Shown one piece after another: positions 45,565 through 54,099 of a stretch of 64,000 nt of DNA. The notes under the pieces are model-generated. The model searched no databases and was not told where the DNA came from. It saw only the letters and a program-made list of their open reading frames with translations. A program made the position numbers and the translations under genes. The stretch's first letter is position 1, and every line of letters starts with the position of its first letter. Source of the stretch: JAKAAZ01 sp963817855 (GTDB lineage: Bacteria; Acidobacteriota; Terriglobia; Terriglobales; Acidobacteriaceae); assembly GCA_963817855.1 (NCBI GenBank), contig CAWFQA010000001.1:124001-188000 (forward strand). Direction: 5' to 3'.

Positions 45565-47124
45565 ATGCGATTCAGTTTGGGTATCGTTGCAGCACTTTTC
45601 ATGGCTTTGGTCGGCACAGAAGCCCTAGTTGCATTGCCGCCGACAGAGACGACTACAGTGAAGGTCGGCGCCCAGTGGAACAACACGACCGGCGTTTCCG
45701 AGACCATTCCGACAACACAACATCTGGCCAGCGCCTACACGCTGCGGAGCAATCCGCTGAACAAGCCGCTGCTGAAGGCAGTCCGCGATCTGCACACTAA
45801 CGACACGCGGTTGCAGCTGTGGTTTACTGTTCCGCGGCAAGCGGTGGCGGAACTGAAAGAGCCGACGGCCACGGAGACATTCTGGAATTTCGAGTACATC
45901 GATCCGTTGTTCAGCGACTTTTTCGCGAATACTTCTGGCCAGCGCCACGTCAACGTCGGCACCATTCCGCGATGGATGTTCAAGGTTCCCGATATTAAAA
46001 TTCCTAGCGATCCGGGGGCTTCGTTTCATCCCTACACGGACGGGACGACGGGCGCATTGCTGAAAGACCCAAGCGGCAAGCAGTTTGCCGACTACCAGGT
46101 TCGCATTTACGAGTGGTACACCAAGGGCGGATTTACCGATGAAATTGGCAAGTACCACAAGTCCGGACACCACTACAAAATCACCTATTGGGGAATTTTG
46201 AACGAGCCGGATTTTGAAAATAAGATCAACGTCCAGCAATATACGAAGATCTATGACGCGGTGGCTACCGCGATCCACAAAGTCGACCCCAACGTTCAAT
46301 TTTTTGGTCCAGAGGTCTCCGGCGCCGAGATTCCGTGGGCGCGATACTTCCTGGACACGAAGAATCATGACCCAAAAGCGCCGCCCGTCAAATACTTTAC
46401 CTTTCATAATTATGTCGACGCGCCGAACGATCCTGCGACATGGCAGAGTCGCTATTTCACTGGCCCACCTCCAACCAATCCCATGGACGGCGCTTCGGCG
46501 AGAGCTTTCGTCGATCGGGTTCATCAGGTGATGAAAATACGCGACGAGTTGTCGCCGAAGACGAAGCTCATCATCGACGAGCTGGGCACGTTCAACTTGA
46601 TCAAGCCGAAAGAGGACGCCTGCAAAGCTGTCGAGCCCTATCAAGCGTATAAGCCGCTCTATTGGGTTGCGGTGGGAGGCAACTGGGCGGCCAACTTTAT
46701 TACCGCCGAGAATTCTGACATTCCCATCTTCAGCATGTCGCAAATGCTTGGCTATCCGACGCAGTGTCTTTCCATCACGATGGTCAATTGGGATACGGCG
46801 CATCCGAACGCACACTACTGGGTGTTGAGCCTGATTCACGATAACTTCGGCCCCGGAGATAAGCTGGTCGCAACGCGATCGTCTTCGCCCAATATTGTTG
46901 CTCAGGCATCCAGTACGCCGGCTGGGCGCAAAATTTTGCTGGTGAATACGAGCGACGAATCGGTCAAGGTGGATCTGACGGGGGCATACAACGGAGCCGG
47001 ACTTCGAGCGGAGGTCGTCGATGAAACTTCCGGCGAGCAGCCTCCGCGAAGGGATCGCGTGGCTGGCAAGCAGATTACGCTGGCTCCATTCGCGGTTGCC
47101 GTTGTGTCGCAAGGAGCCAAATGA
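45565..47124 (+). CDS. Exported clan-A glycoside hydrolase, GH39-like
   Basis: A 519-residue secreted protein. A signal peptide (GIVAALFMALVGTEALVA) is followed by a (beta/alpha)8 domain with a general acid/base motif YWGILNEPDFENKI near residue 212 and a nucleophile motif KLIIDELGTF near 335, the paired glutamates of clan-A glycosidases. The C-terminal beta-sandwich (RKILLVNTSDESVKVDLTG) is typical of GH39 or related families. It may hydrolyse xylosides, iduronosides or arabinosides; the exact family needs profile comparison. The start of the next gene overlaps its stop by 4 bases. Confidence 0.75.
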   Translation: MRFSLGIVAALFMALVGTEALVALPPTETTTVKVGAQWNNTTGVSETIPTTQHLASAYTLRSNPLNKPLLKAVRDLHTNDTRLQLWFTVPRQAVAELKEPTATETFWNFEYIDPLFSDFFANTSGQRHVNVGTIPRWMFKVPDIKIPSDPGASFHPYTDGTTGALLKDPSGKQFADYQVRIYEWYTKGGFTDEIGKYHKSGHHYKITYWGILNEPDFENKINVQQYTKIYDAVATAIHKVDPNVQFFGPEVSGAEIPWARYFLDTKNHDPKAPPVKYFTFHNYVDAPNDPATWQSRYFTGPPPTNPMDGASARAFVDRVHQVMKIRDELSPKTKLIIDELGTFNLIKPKEDACKAVEPYQAYKPLYWVAVGGNWAANFITAENSDIPIFSMSQMLGYPTQCLSITMVNWDTAHPNAHYWVLSLIHDNFGPGDKLVATRSSSPNIVAQASSTPAGRKILLVNTSDESVKVDLTGAYNGAGLRAEVVDETSGEQPPRRDRVAGKQITLAPFAVAVVSQGAK

Positions 47125-48548
47125 GAGCTGTCGGGCTGAAGCGATACAGATGCATGGTCGCCAGAACGCAAATCGCTCTCGCCTTATTTCTGATCCTTAG
47201 CGTGGGAGCGTCCTCCGCGCAGAACCTTTCATTTGGATCGCAGGAAGCCCGGCCAGTACCGCAATGGCTCAACACCTCCAGTATTTATGAACTTTGGCTG
47301 ACCGGGTTTAGCAAAGAAGGAAATCTGCGGGGGGCAATTCCGGGTCTGAAGCACATCGCCGACTTAGGCGCGAATATCGTGTATCTGGGGCCGATCGCGA
47401 AGTATTCTGCCAGCCCCGATGCATCGCCCTACAGCGTCGCTGATTACAACGCAATCGATCCGTCGGCGGGGACGCCCCAGGATCTCCGCGATTTTGTCGA
47501 GGCCGCGCATAAGCTGCACTTGAAGGTGATGCTTGATATTGTGTACTACCACACAGCGCCAGACAACATCATGATGAAGGACAATCCGTCCTTCTTCGTC
47601 AAGACCCAAGATGGCAAGATTGCTCGAGGCTTCTGGCCTCAGCCGTTGCCGGATTACAAAAACCCGCAGGTGCGAAAATATCTGGTCGATAGCCTGGTGC
47701 ACTGGGTTCGCGATTATCACGTGGATGGGTTTCGTTGCGATGTGGGCGGCGGTGTGCCGGTATCGTTCTGGGATGAAGCCAGAAAAGCGTTGGACAAAGT
47801 AAATCCAGATGTGATTATGTTGTCCGAATCGGATCGTCCGGATGATCAGCTGCAGGCGTTCGATATCAACTACAACTTTCAGTACTATTTAGCGCTCGTC
47901 TCCGTCGTGCGCGACGGCGCACCCGCAATCAAGCTGCGCGAAAACTGGGAAGAGACCCATGCCACCATGCCACGCGGCGCAAGAGAGTTGCATTACACCG
48001 ATAATCACGATTGGCCAAGGTCTCTTGTTCAGTTCGGGCAAAAGGGCGCTATGGCGGCGTCCGTGCTGGATTTCACGCTGGATGGAATTCCGTTTCTGTA
48101 TAACGGGCAGGAGGTCGCCGATCCGTCTGCGACCTCGTGGAGAAAACTCTCGCCCATTCGCTGGTCCGATTCCGGAAGCCCGTCGGAAGAAAAGACGATC
48201 GAAACAACTCTGGAGCAGTACAAGAAACTATTCGCGATGCGCGCGTCGGAGCCGGCGCTGACTTCCGGAAGCGTTATCTGGATTAACAACACCGAGCCCA
48301 ACAGCGTTTTGAGTTTCATGCGCAAGAAAGGAAACTCGGAGATTCTGGTGATCTTGAATCTGTCAAATCGGGATGTGAATGTCACGGTCGATCTGCCGGT
48401 GATGGACGATTACAAGGTCCAGAATTTGCTATCGCCCGGCGAGACATGGTTTCAGTTATATTCCGGGCGCGTGTCCGCCAAATTGGGAGCTTTCGATTAT
48501 GTTGTTGGTAAAAGAATCCCCCTGGCGCCGCTGCAGGATGAGAAGTAA
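47121..48548 (+). CDS. Exported GH13-family alpha-amylase-like protein
   Basis: A 475-residue protein with an N-terminal signal peptide (IALALFLILSVGASSAQ). The four GH13 regions are recognisable: I at LDIVYYHTA (139-147), II at GFRCDVGG with nucleophile Asp207, III at IMLSESDRP with acid Glu236 and IV at YTDNHDWPR with Asp297. So the catalytic triad is complete. GH13 enzymes act on alpha-glucosidic bonds, mostly alpha-1,4 or isomaltose/trehalose types. Region I has YY in place of the usual VxN spacing, hinting at a divergent subfamily. It overlaps the previous gene by ATGA and precedes the fucosidase by 75 bases. Confidence 0.82.
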   Translation: MRAVGLKRYRCMVARTQIALALFLILSVGASSAQNLSFGSQEARPVPQWLNTSSIYELWLTGFSKEGNLRGAIPGLKHIADLGANIVYLGPIAKYSASPDASPYSVADYNAIDPSAGTPQDLRDFVEAAHKLHLKVMLDIVYYHTAPDNIMMKDNPSFFVKTQDGKIARGFWPQPLPDYKNPQVRKYLVDSLVHWVRDYHVDGFRCDVGGGVPVSFWDEARKALDKVNPDVIMLSESDRPDDQLQAFDINYNFQYYLALVSVVRDGAPAIKLRENWEETHATMPRGARELHYTDNHDWPRSLVQFGQKGAMAASVLDFTLDGIPFLYNGQEVADPSATSWRKLSPIRWSDSGSPSEEKTIETTLEQYKKLFAMRASEPALTSGSVIWINNTEPNSVLSFMRKKGNSEILVILNLSNRDVNVTVDLPVMDDYKVQNLLSPGETWFQLYSGRVSAKLGAFDYVVGKRIPLAPLQDEK

Positions 48549-48623
48549 CGCGCAAGAATCCACCATGCATTTCCCGGTTATCGGAGTGCAACAGCAAATC
48601 ATGCTGACCAAGGAAGAGAGAAG

Positions 48624-49694
48624 ATGAATCGACGTCGCTTATTGAAGTACATGGCTGCTGCCCCGGTGGTGGGCGCTGTTGGGAACGTATTCACCGATCC
48701 GTTGTTTGCCGCGGTTTCCCCGGTCGGACCCGCGACAGAGGAGACACCCGCGTTGGCGAAGTATCAGCGGCTTCGTTTTGGATGTTCGTTCCACTTCAAC
48801 ATCCCTACATTCACCGGTGATGACTACGATGTGGGGAAAGTTCCGGCGACGGTTTACAACCCGACTCATCTGGACGTGCGTCAGTGGATTCGCACGGCTC
48901 ACGACATGGGCGCCAAGTACGCGGTACTGACCGCAAAGTATATGTCGGGATTTTGCCTGTGGGACTCAAAGGGGTACGACTACGATGTCGCTGCGAGCGG
49001 AAACAAAACTGATGTGGTGGCGGCGTTTGTTGCGGCCTGCGAGGAGTATGGTCTGCAGCCGGGATTCTATTACTGCATCCTAGATCCCCACAATGAAGGC
49101 AAGTTCGACTGGAACTCGCTGATCTCAGACAAATACTTCGACCTGATCAAACATCACATCACGGAGTTGCACTCGACCTATCCGAACACGTTCTACCAAC
49201 TCTTCGATATCACGTGGAAGCTGACACCCGCGCAGCGTTGGGAACTGTACCGCCTGGTGAAGTCATATAGTCCCAACTGCATCATCGTGGATAACCAGGG
49301 TTTCAAGCAGAGCCGGGTGAATCAAGGGCGCATGTGCGAAGCTGCCAGCTGGCCGACGGATGTAATCAACGGAGAAGACACGCTGCCGCCGCTCGAAGGC
49401 CACGATCCGCACGTGGTCTATGACAACAAGCACTACTACATGCCCTTCGAAACCTGGTTTCCAACTGGTCCCATCTACCCGCCGATGCCGACCATGCACA
49501 CGTGGTTCTGGCATCCCTGGTACAAGCCGCAGAGCGCCGATGTAATTGCGCAAGCCTATCAAGACTGCATGCGCGGCAATGCCAACTTGCTTCTAAACCT
49601 TGCGCCGGATAATACCGGCCGACTGCCTCAAGACCAGGTGGACACCATGCACCGCGTCGCCGAGCTGATTCGGAAGCAGAACAACTGCAGTTAG
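48624..49694 (+). CDS. Tat-exported GH29 alpha-L-fucosidase
   Basis: A 356-residue enzyme with a twin-arginine signal (MNRRRLLKYMAAAPVVGAVG). The GH29 fold appears in LRFGCSFHFNIPTFTGDDYD, AKYAVLTAKYMSGFCLWDSKGYDYDV, and FYQLFDITWKLTPA, where the Asp after LF is the expected nucleophile. It would release L-fucose from fucosylated glycans. The H-W-G block of typical fucosidases reads SFHFNIP here, so the subfamily is divergent, and substrate specificity is unsure. The protein lacks the C-terminal carbohydrate-binding domain of many GH29 enzymes. It is the last gene of the fucU operon. Confidence 0.8.
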   Translation: MNRRRLLKYMAAAPVVGAVGNVFTDPLFAAVSPVGPATEETPALAKYQRLRFGCSFHFNIPTFTGDDYDVGKVPATVYNPTHLDVRQWIRTAHDMGAKYAVLTAKYMSGFCLWDSKGYDYDVAASGNKTDVVAAFVAACEEYGLQPGFYYCILDPHNEGKFDWNSLISDKYFDLIKHHITELHSTYPNTFYQLFDITWKLTPAQRWELYRLVKSYSPNCIIVDNQGFKQSRVNQGRMCEAASWPTDVINGEDTLPPLEGHDPHVVYDNKHYYMPFETWFPTGPIYPPMPTMHTWFWHPWYKPQSADVIAQAYQDCMRGNANLLLNLAPDNTGRLPQDQVDTMHRVAELIRKQNNCS

Positions 49695-49812
49695 ATATCG
49701 CGATGTTGCGCAGCAAAACCAGAGGCATCACCTCCGCAAAACAATTGTGGCGATGATGCCGCGATCGAAAATAACTCTGATTCGCAATTTTCGCATTTAG
49801 GAGCGCCGTTCT

Positions 49813-50661
49813 TCAGGAAGCGCTCTTGTGCAGTCGGTCACCGGTGATACCCTTCGACGGATCCAGCCATGCGGCGTCTCCGCTGGAATCTGCAAAACGC
49901 TTTCTTCCGGCGTTGAGAATCTCGGCGTCCGGCACCTTGACCAGCGGCGTATAGCGCGGATGCTGAGATTCCTTATACGGATCGTTGCGAGCCGCGTTGT
50001 AGCAGCAAATCATCGACCAGCGAGGATTGTCGGAGCGGTTCTGATCGGACCGATGCAGCAGGTTGCAATGGAAAAATAGTGCGTCGCCTGGTTCCATTTC
50101 AACGTAAACGAGCTCGAGCCTTTTCAGAGCCTCATTGACATGCTCCATCTCCGCGCCGGCCTGGTCGCCGGTCGTTATGTGGTTGATGCGGCCCAGCTCG
50201 TGGGATTTGCGGATCACCTGCATGCAGCCGTTCTCTTTTGTCGCGCGATCGATGGCGATAAAAACGCTGGCCAGCAGCGGAAACAATATTCCGTTTTGAT
50301 ACCAGTAGCCGTAGTCCTGATGCCAGGTCCAGGCGCCGCCAACCTTTGCATCCTTCATAATCATTTTGGAGTGATAGTGGTACACCTCGCCCCCAAGCAG
50401 CTTTTCCGCGGAATTGACGACGGATTCCGAGCGCGCGACTGCCCCGTAAATTGTGTCGGTTGGATGATTCCACACCGACAGGCGCACGGTGCCGCCTTCT
50501 CCATCGGCGCGGCCGAAGGAATGTTGATCGAGCACGCGATCCTCGCGCGCCGCCCTGCCCAACAACTCAATTTCCTCTGCGTCCAGGAAACTTTTAACGA
50601 CGACGAAGCCGTCTTCCTGGTACGAACGAAAATCCTGATCGCTGATACCACCTTTGGCCAT
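49813..50661 (-). CDS. Phytanoyl-CoA dioxygenase (PhyH)-like oxygenase
   Basis: A 282-residue Fe(II)/2-oxoglutarate oxygenase. The metal triad is suggested by WTWHQDYGYW (His-x-Asp) and GDALFFHCNLLHRSDQNRSD (distal His and the 2-oxoglutarate Arg). Such enzymes hydroxylate lipids, amino acids or natural products; PhyH-like genes in sugar loci are of unknown substrate. ATG 50661 is preceded by AAGGAG with 7-base spacing, so the longer form from 50697 is rejected. It runs against the fucU operon and is divergent from the lyxose isomerase gene. No LacI-type operator of good quality was found upstream. Confidence 0.85.
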   Translation of the reverse strand: MAKGGISDQDFRSYQEDGFVVVKSFLDAEEIELLGRAAREDRVLDQHSFGRADGEGGTVRLSVWNHPTDTIYGAVARSESVVNSAEKLLGGEVYHYHSKMIMKDAKVGGAWTWHQDYGYWYQNGILFPLLASVFIAIDRATKENGCMQVIRKSHELGRINHITTGDQAGAEMEHVNEALKRLELVYVEMEPGDALFFHCNLLHRSDQNRSDNPRWSMICCYNAARNDPYKESQHPRYTPLVKVPDAEILNAGRKRFADSSGDAAWLDPSKGITGDRLHKSAS

Positions 50662-50940
50662 GGCCCATCTCCTTGTTTCTCCGCCTACAGCGTACATGCG
50701 AGCACCGCGCGGTGTCTTCTATGCAGCTTTCCGGAGTGTTGTAACTGGAAGTTCCAGTTGATTCCGTGTTGAAATGCGGAGGCAATCCGCAATCGTTTCG
50801 ACAGTGGAAACTAAAATCATTCCCGCCATAAACTGGAGTGCAGATGAAGCTCGATTCAAAATTTCGATCTCACGCATTGAAGGCTCTATATGGTTGAGCG
50901 GCAGTTCACGATCTGATACCGTCCCAGTGAGGGATTTGAA

Positions 50941-51633
50941 ATGAAACGGTCGGAATTGAATCGCTACATCTCCGAAGCGGACGATTTTTTTGCGAAGAAT
51001 CATTTTGCGCTGCCCCCATTTGCGCAGTGGAGCCCGCAAGACTGGGAACGTCAGGGCCCTGAGGCCAATGAAATCCGCACGCAGCGACTGGGTTGGGACG
51101 TGACAGATTTTGCGTCGGGAGATTTTCGCCAGACCGGTCTGACGGTGTTCACGCTGCGAAATGGCTTGTCGCCGGATGGCGAGCCTTCCAAAGTGTATGC
51201 GGAAAAAATTATCTACGTTCGGGATGGCCAGATTACGCCCTTTCACTATCACGCCAGCAAGATGGAAGACATCATTAATCGGGGCAGCAAAGGAACGGGC
51301 TCGCTGGTCGTTCGGCTGCACAATTCGACGGAAGATGGCCGACTCGCGGAGACGCCGGTCTTTGTGTCCTGCGATGGAGTTCGGCGTCGCGTCGAGGCAG
51401 GCGGAGCCGTTACGCTGGGTCCCGGCCAGTCGGTGACGCTGCCGCCATTTCTGTATCACACGTTCTACGCGATCGATGGCGATGCGTTGATTGGAGAAGT
51501 CTCCTCTCTGAATAATGACGACACCGACAATTTCTTTCTCGACAAGCTGCCGCGCTATCCCGCGGTGGTTGAGGACGAAGCCCCAAGTCATTTGCTTTGT
51601 ACCGAATATCATCTGGCGTCCTCCAGCGCATAA
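50941..51633 (+). CDS. D-lyxose/D-mannose ketol-isomerase-like cupin protein
   Basis: A 230-residue cupin isomerase of the D-lyxose isomerase family, which interconverts D-lyxose and D-xylulose (and D-mannose and D-fructose). The metal site is visible in ITPFHYHASKMEDIINRG (two His and Glu) and in PPFLYHTFYAIDGD (third His). Typical length is about 230. In this locus it may act on mannose or lyxose released by the secreted glycosidases, feeding the ketose to rbsK at 31.6 kb or a similar kinase. It starts at ATG 50941 just downstream of GAGGGATTTGAA. Confidence 0.87.
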   Translation: MKRSELNRYISEADDFFAKNHFALPPFAQWSPQDWERQGPEANEIRTQRLGWDVTDFASGDFRQTGLTVFTLRNGLSPDGEPSKVYAEKIIYVRDGQITPFHYHASKMEDIINRGSKGTGSLVVRLHNSTEDGRLAETPVFVSCDGVRRRVEAGGAVTLGPGQSVTLPPFLYHTFYAIDGDALIGEVSSLNNDDTDNFFLDKLPRYPAVVEDEAPSHLLCTEYHLASSSA

Positions 51634-51928
51634 ATTCGAAATTTGCCGGCAACAATCAGTAGAGGCACTTTGGTTCAATTTGACGTGGATTTGAATCGAT
51701 TCAAGTGATCGACTCATGGTAGCGCTTTCTGGTCGATATTGCACTCCTTTTTCACGGACTGAGAGTGCAAAATCCCCGATAAAGCGCAAAATGCATGCCG
51801 CTTGGCACATGCGAGGCTCCAACCAGGCGCGGACCGCCTTGACATCGAAATCTTACGAGACGTATATTCAGCACGGTCCAAATATGAAACGTTTCAATAA
51901 GGAAACTTTCGAGCTGCCGATCATCACT
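51634..51928 (+). promoter_or_regulatory. Regulatory region with two LacI-type sites before the LamG gene
   Basis: The perfect palindrome TTGAATCGATTCAA lies at 51691-51704. A promoter TTGACA (51839-51844), 18 bases, TATATT (51863-51868) is followed 15 bases later by ATGAAACGTTTCAA (51884-51897), and the LamG ATG is at 51929. The proximal site has the same geometry as the other promoters; the distal one could allow looping. Confidence 0.75.
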
Positions 51929-54061
51929 ATGCTGAAGTGCATCTTTGTGCGCCGCCGAATCTTTGCGCTTTGGGTGTGCGCTGTGCTCGGCTGCGCGGCG
52001 TTCGGGCAAAGCGAGGCGCCTGCCGCTCAATGGTCGTTCGCTCGCAGCGGAGGCGCAACGCCCGCCGACAACGTTCGAGGCGCCAAGGGCAAGCTGGACG
52101 GCTTCTACAGTTATGTTCCCGGGGTTTCCGGGGATGCTCTGAGATTCGATGGCTACACGAGCGGCATGACATTTCCTTTTCACGATGCGCCCGTCATCGG
52201 GAAAAATGGTTTCACGATCGAAGCCTGGGTGGCGCTGAATACCTACCCCTGGAATTGGGTTCCGGTGGTCGATCAGGAAGAGCAGCAACAGGCGGGATAT
52301 TTTCTGGGGATCGACGCGTTTGGCCACGTCGGCCTGGAAGCTGCGATCAACGGGCAGTGGCAGACGCTGATCACCAAGGCGACGCTTCCCTTGAAGAAGT
52401 GGGTTCACATCGCCGGGACCCTCGAAACGTCTGAGGGCCAGCGATGGCTGCGAATCTACGTGAACGGGGCGCCTGTCGGTCAGTTAGTTGTGAAGGGTGA
52501 GTTTTCGCCCGCCGCCACGGACATTCTGATCGGGCGAGTTCGCAACGCGACATTGCCGTTTCCTGAGGCGTCCATTCGCCCGCAATATCCCATCTGGTAT
52601 TCCCTCGACGGAAATCTGGACGAGGTGGCGATTTTCGATCGAGGCCTGAGCGCCGGCGAAATTGCGCGCGCCTATGCGGCTGCAAAAGCTCCTACGGGCG
52701 ATGTGTTGCCCTGGCCAAAGATGCCGTCAGGACCGAAGGGCGCGGATAGATTTGGCGCCTACTACGCGACGCTGCGGTATCAGGACACATGGGACCGGAT
52801 GCGACGCCTCGGGCCGGACTCTGACGTGGTGGTGCGATTCGATCAATCTCCGGTGCGGCTGGTGTTCTGGCAAGGCACCAACTATATTCCGGCGTGGGTG
52901 ACGGAGAACGACAAATGGTACACCGATGAATTTCTGGAAACGTGGGAATCGGGCTGTCCCGGCGGAGGCGATTGTGAGCCGATGTCGGACAAACAGAGCC
53001 GCTACTCGCGCGTGAATATTCTGGAAAGCAATGATGCCCGCGTCGTCGTTCACTGGCGATATGCCCTGGCTGAGGTGGAGAAATACAAGGGCGCATGGCC
53101 GGATCCGCAAACAGGCTGGACAGATTGGGCCGACGAATATTGGACCGTCTATCCGGACGGTGTGGCCATTCGCAAGCAAGTGCTGCATAGCACAGAAGCA
53201 AACCGGCTGCATGAATGGCAGGAAACGATCGTGCTGCATCAACCCGGAAGCACGCCGGAGGACGACATTAACCTGGACGCGATCACGTTGGAAAATATGC
53301 AAGGCGCCACCAAAACGTATACGTGGGGGCAGAAGGCTGCCGGAGTTTTGGCAAATCCGATTGGGCCGGGCCCGGTGACAGGACCGCCGAATCCCAATAT
53401 ACAGGTGGTCAACATGAAGTCCCAGTGGAAGCCGTTTCAGGTGGTGCCGTCGGATGGTGCGAGCGCCGACATTTACAACAACGAAAATAGCTACTTCAAC
53501 TTTCTCTGCTGGAATCACTGGCCGGTGGCACAGATCGCTTCCAGTGACAGGCCGTGCGTTACCGACGACCGAGCTTCTCACTCTTCACTGTCGCATCTTT
53601 ATTGGAAGCTTTATTCGAAGGGCGAGAATACAGCGACGAAGATCCTGATGGATGGCTTGACGACGAAGTCACCCGCCGAACTACTTCCGCTGGCGAAATC
53701 ATGGCTCAGTCCGCCGAACATGCACGTGGAAGGCTCGAGCTGTCGAAACGATGGATACGATCCATCGCAGCGGGAGTATGTGGTGACGCGTACAGCTGCG
53801 CAAGCTCCCGCTCGACTGACGCTCACGTTTGAAGCCAGCGATGCGTCCCCCGTTGTTGATCCCGCGATCGTGATTCGGAACTGGGGAGAAGGAATGGCTC
53901 GGCTGGAGATCGACGGCAAGTCAGCGCCCTGGGGAAAAGATTTTCGGATGGGATATGTTCATCGACTGGATGGGACCGACCTGGTGATCTGGATACAGCG
54001 ACAATCGACGCAGCCAATACATCTGCAATTGACGCCGATACGCTTATCCACTGCAAGATGA
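51929..54061 (+). CDS. Large secreted LamG-domain protein of unknown function
   Basis: About 710 residues. A signal peptide (FALWVCAVLGCAAFGQ) precedes a LamG/concanavalin-like domain (about 35-240: GDALRFDGYTSGMTFPF, NGFTIEAWVALNTYPWNW, DEVAIFDRGLSAGEIARAYAAAK). A ~460-residue C-terminal region follows that I do not recognise, containing DRFGAYYATLRYQDTWDRMR, EYWTVYPDGVAIRKQVLH and HEWQETIVLHQPG blocks rich in aromatic and charged residues. The domain layout suggests a carbohydrate-binding enzyme, perhaps a lyase or hydrolase, but no catalytic motif is assignable. It has a dedicated promoter and operator, so it belongs to the glycan regulon. ATG 51929 was chosen as the one directly before the signal peptide; the frame is open from 51716. 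Confidence 0.75.
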   Translation: MLKCIFVRRRIFALWVCAVLGCAAFGQSEAPAAQWSFARSGGATPADNVRGAKGKLDGFYSYVPGVSGDALRFDGYTSGMTFPFHDAPVIGKNGFTIEAWVALNTYPWNWVPVVDQEEQQQAGYFLGIDAFGHVGLEAAINGQWQTLITKATLPLKKWVHIAGTLETSEGQRWLRIYVNGAPVGQLVVKGEFSPAATDILIGRVRNATLPFPEASIRPQYPIWYSLDGNLDEVAIFDRGLSAGEIARAYAAAKAPTGDVLPWPKMPSGPKGADRFGAYYATLRYQDTWDRMRRLGPDSDVVVRFDQSPVRLVFWQGTNYIPAWVTENDKWYTDEFLETWESGCPGGGDCEPMSDKQSRYSRVNILESNDARVVVHWRYALAEVEKYKGAWPDPQTGWTDWADEYWTVYPDGVAIRKQVLHSTEANRLHEWQETIVLHQPGSTPEDDINLDAITLENMQGATKTYTWGQKAAGVLANPIGPGPVTGPPNPNIQVVNMKSQWKPFQVVPSDGASADIYNNENSYFNFLCWNHWPVAQIASSDRPCVTDDRASHSSLSHLYWKLYSKGENTATKILMDGLTTKSPAELLPLAKSWLSPPNMHVEGSSCRNDGYDPSQREYVVTRTAAQAPARLTLTFEASDASPVVDPAIVIRNWGEGMARLEIDGKSAPWGKDFRMGYVHRLDGTDLVIWIQRQSTQPIHLQLTPIRLSTAR

Positions 54062-54099
54062 GCCGGGAGTTGCCGAGAATGATCCGAAATCGAAGACGC

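Noticed and set aside
45625..47112. Long minus-strand open frame (495 codons) opposite the clan-A glycosidase
   Set aside because: The plus-strand protein has a signal peptide and two catalytic motifs; the antisense product has no recognisable domain.
50719..51822. Minus-strand open frame of 367 codons over the lyxose isomerase gene
   Set aside because: Antisense shadow of a clear cupin isomerase; no motifs.
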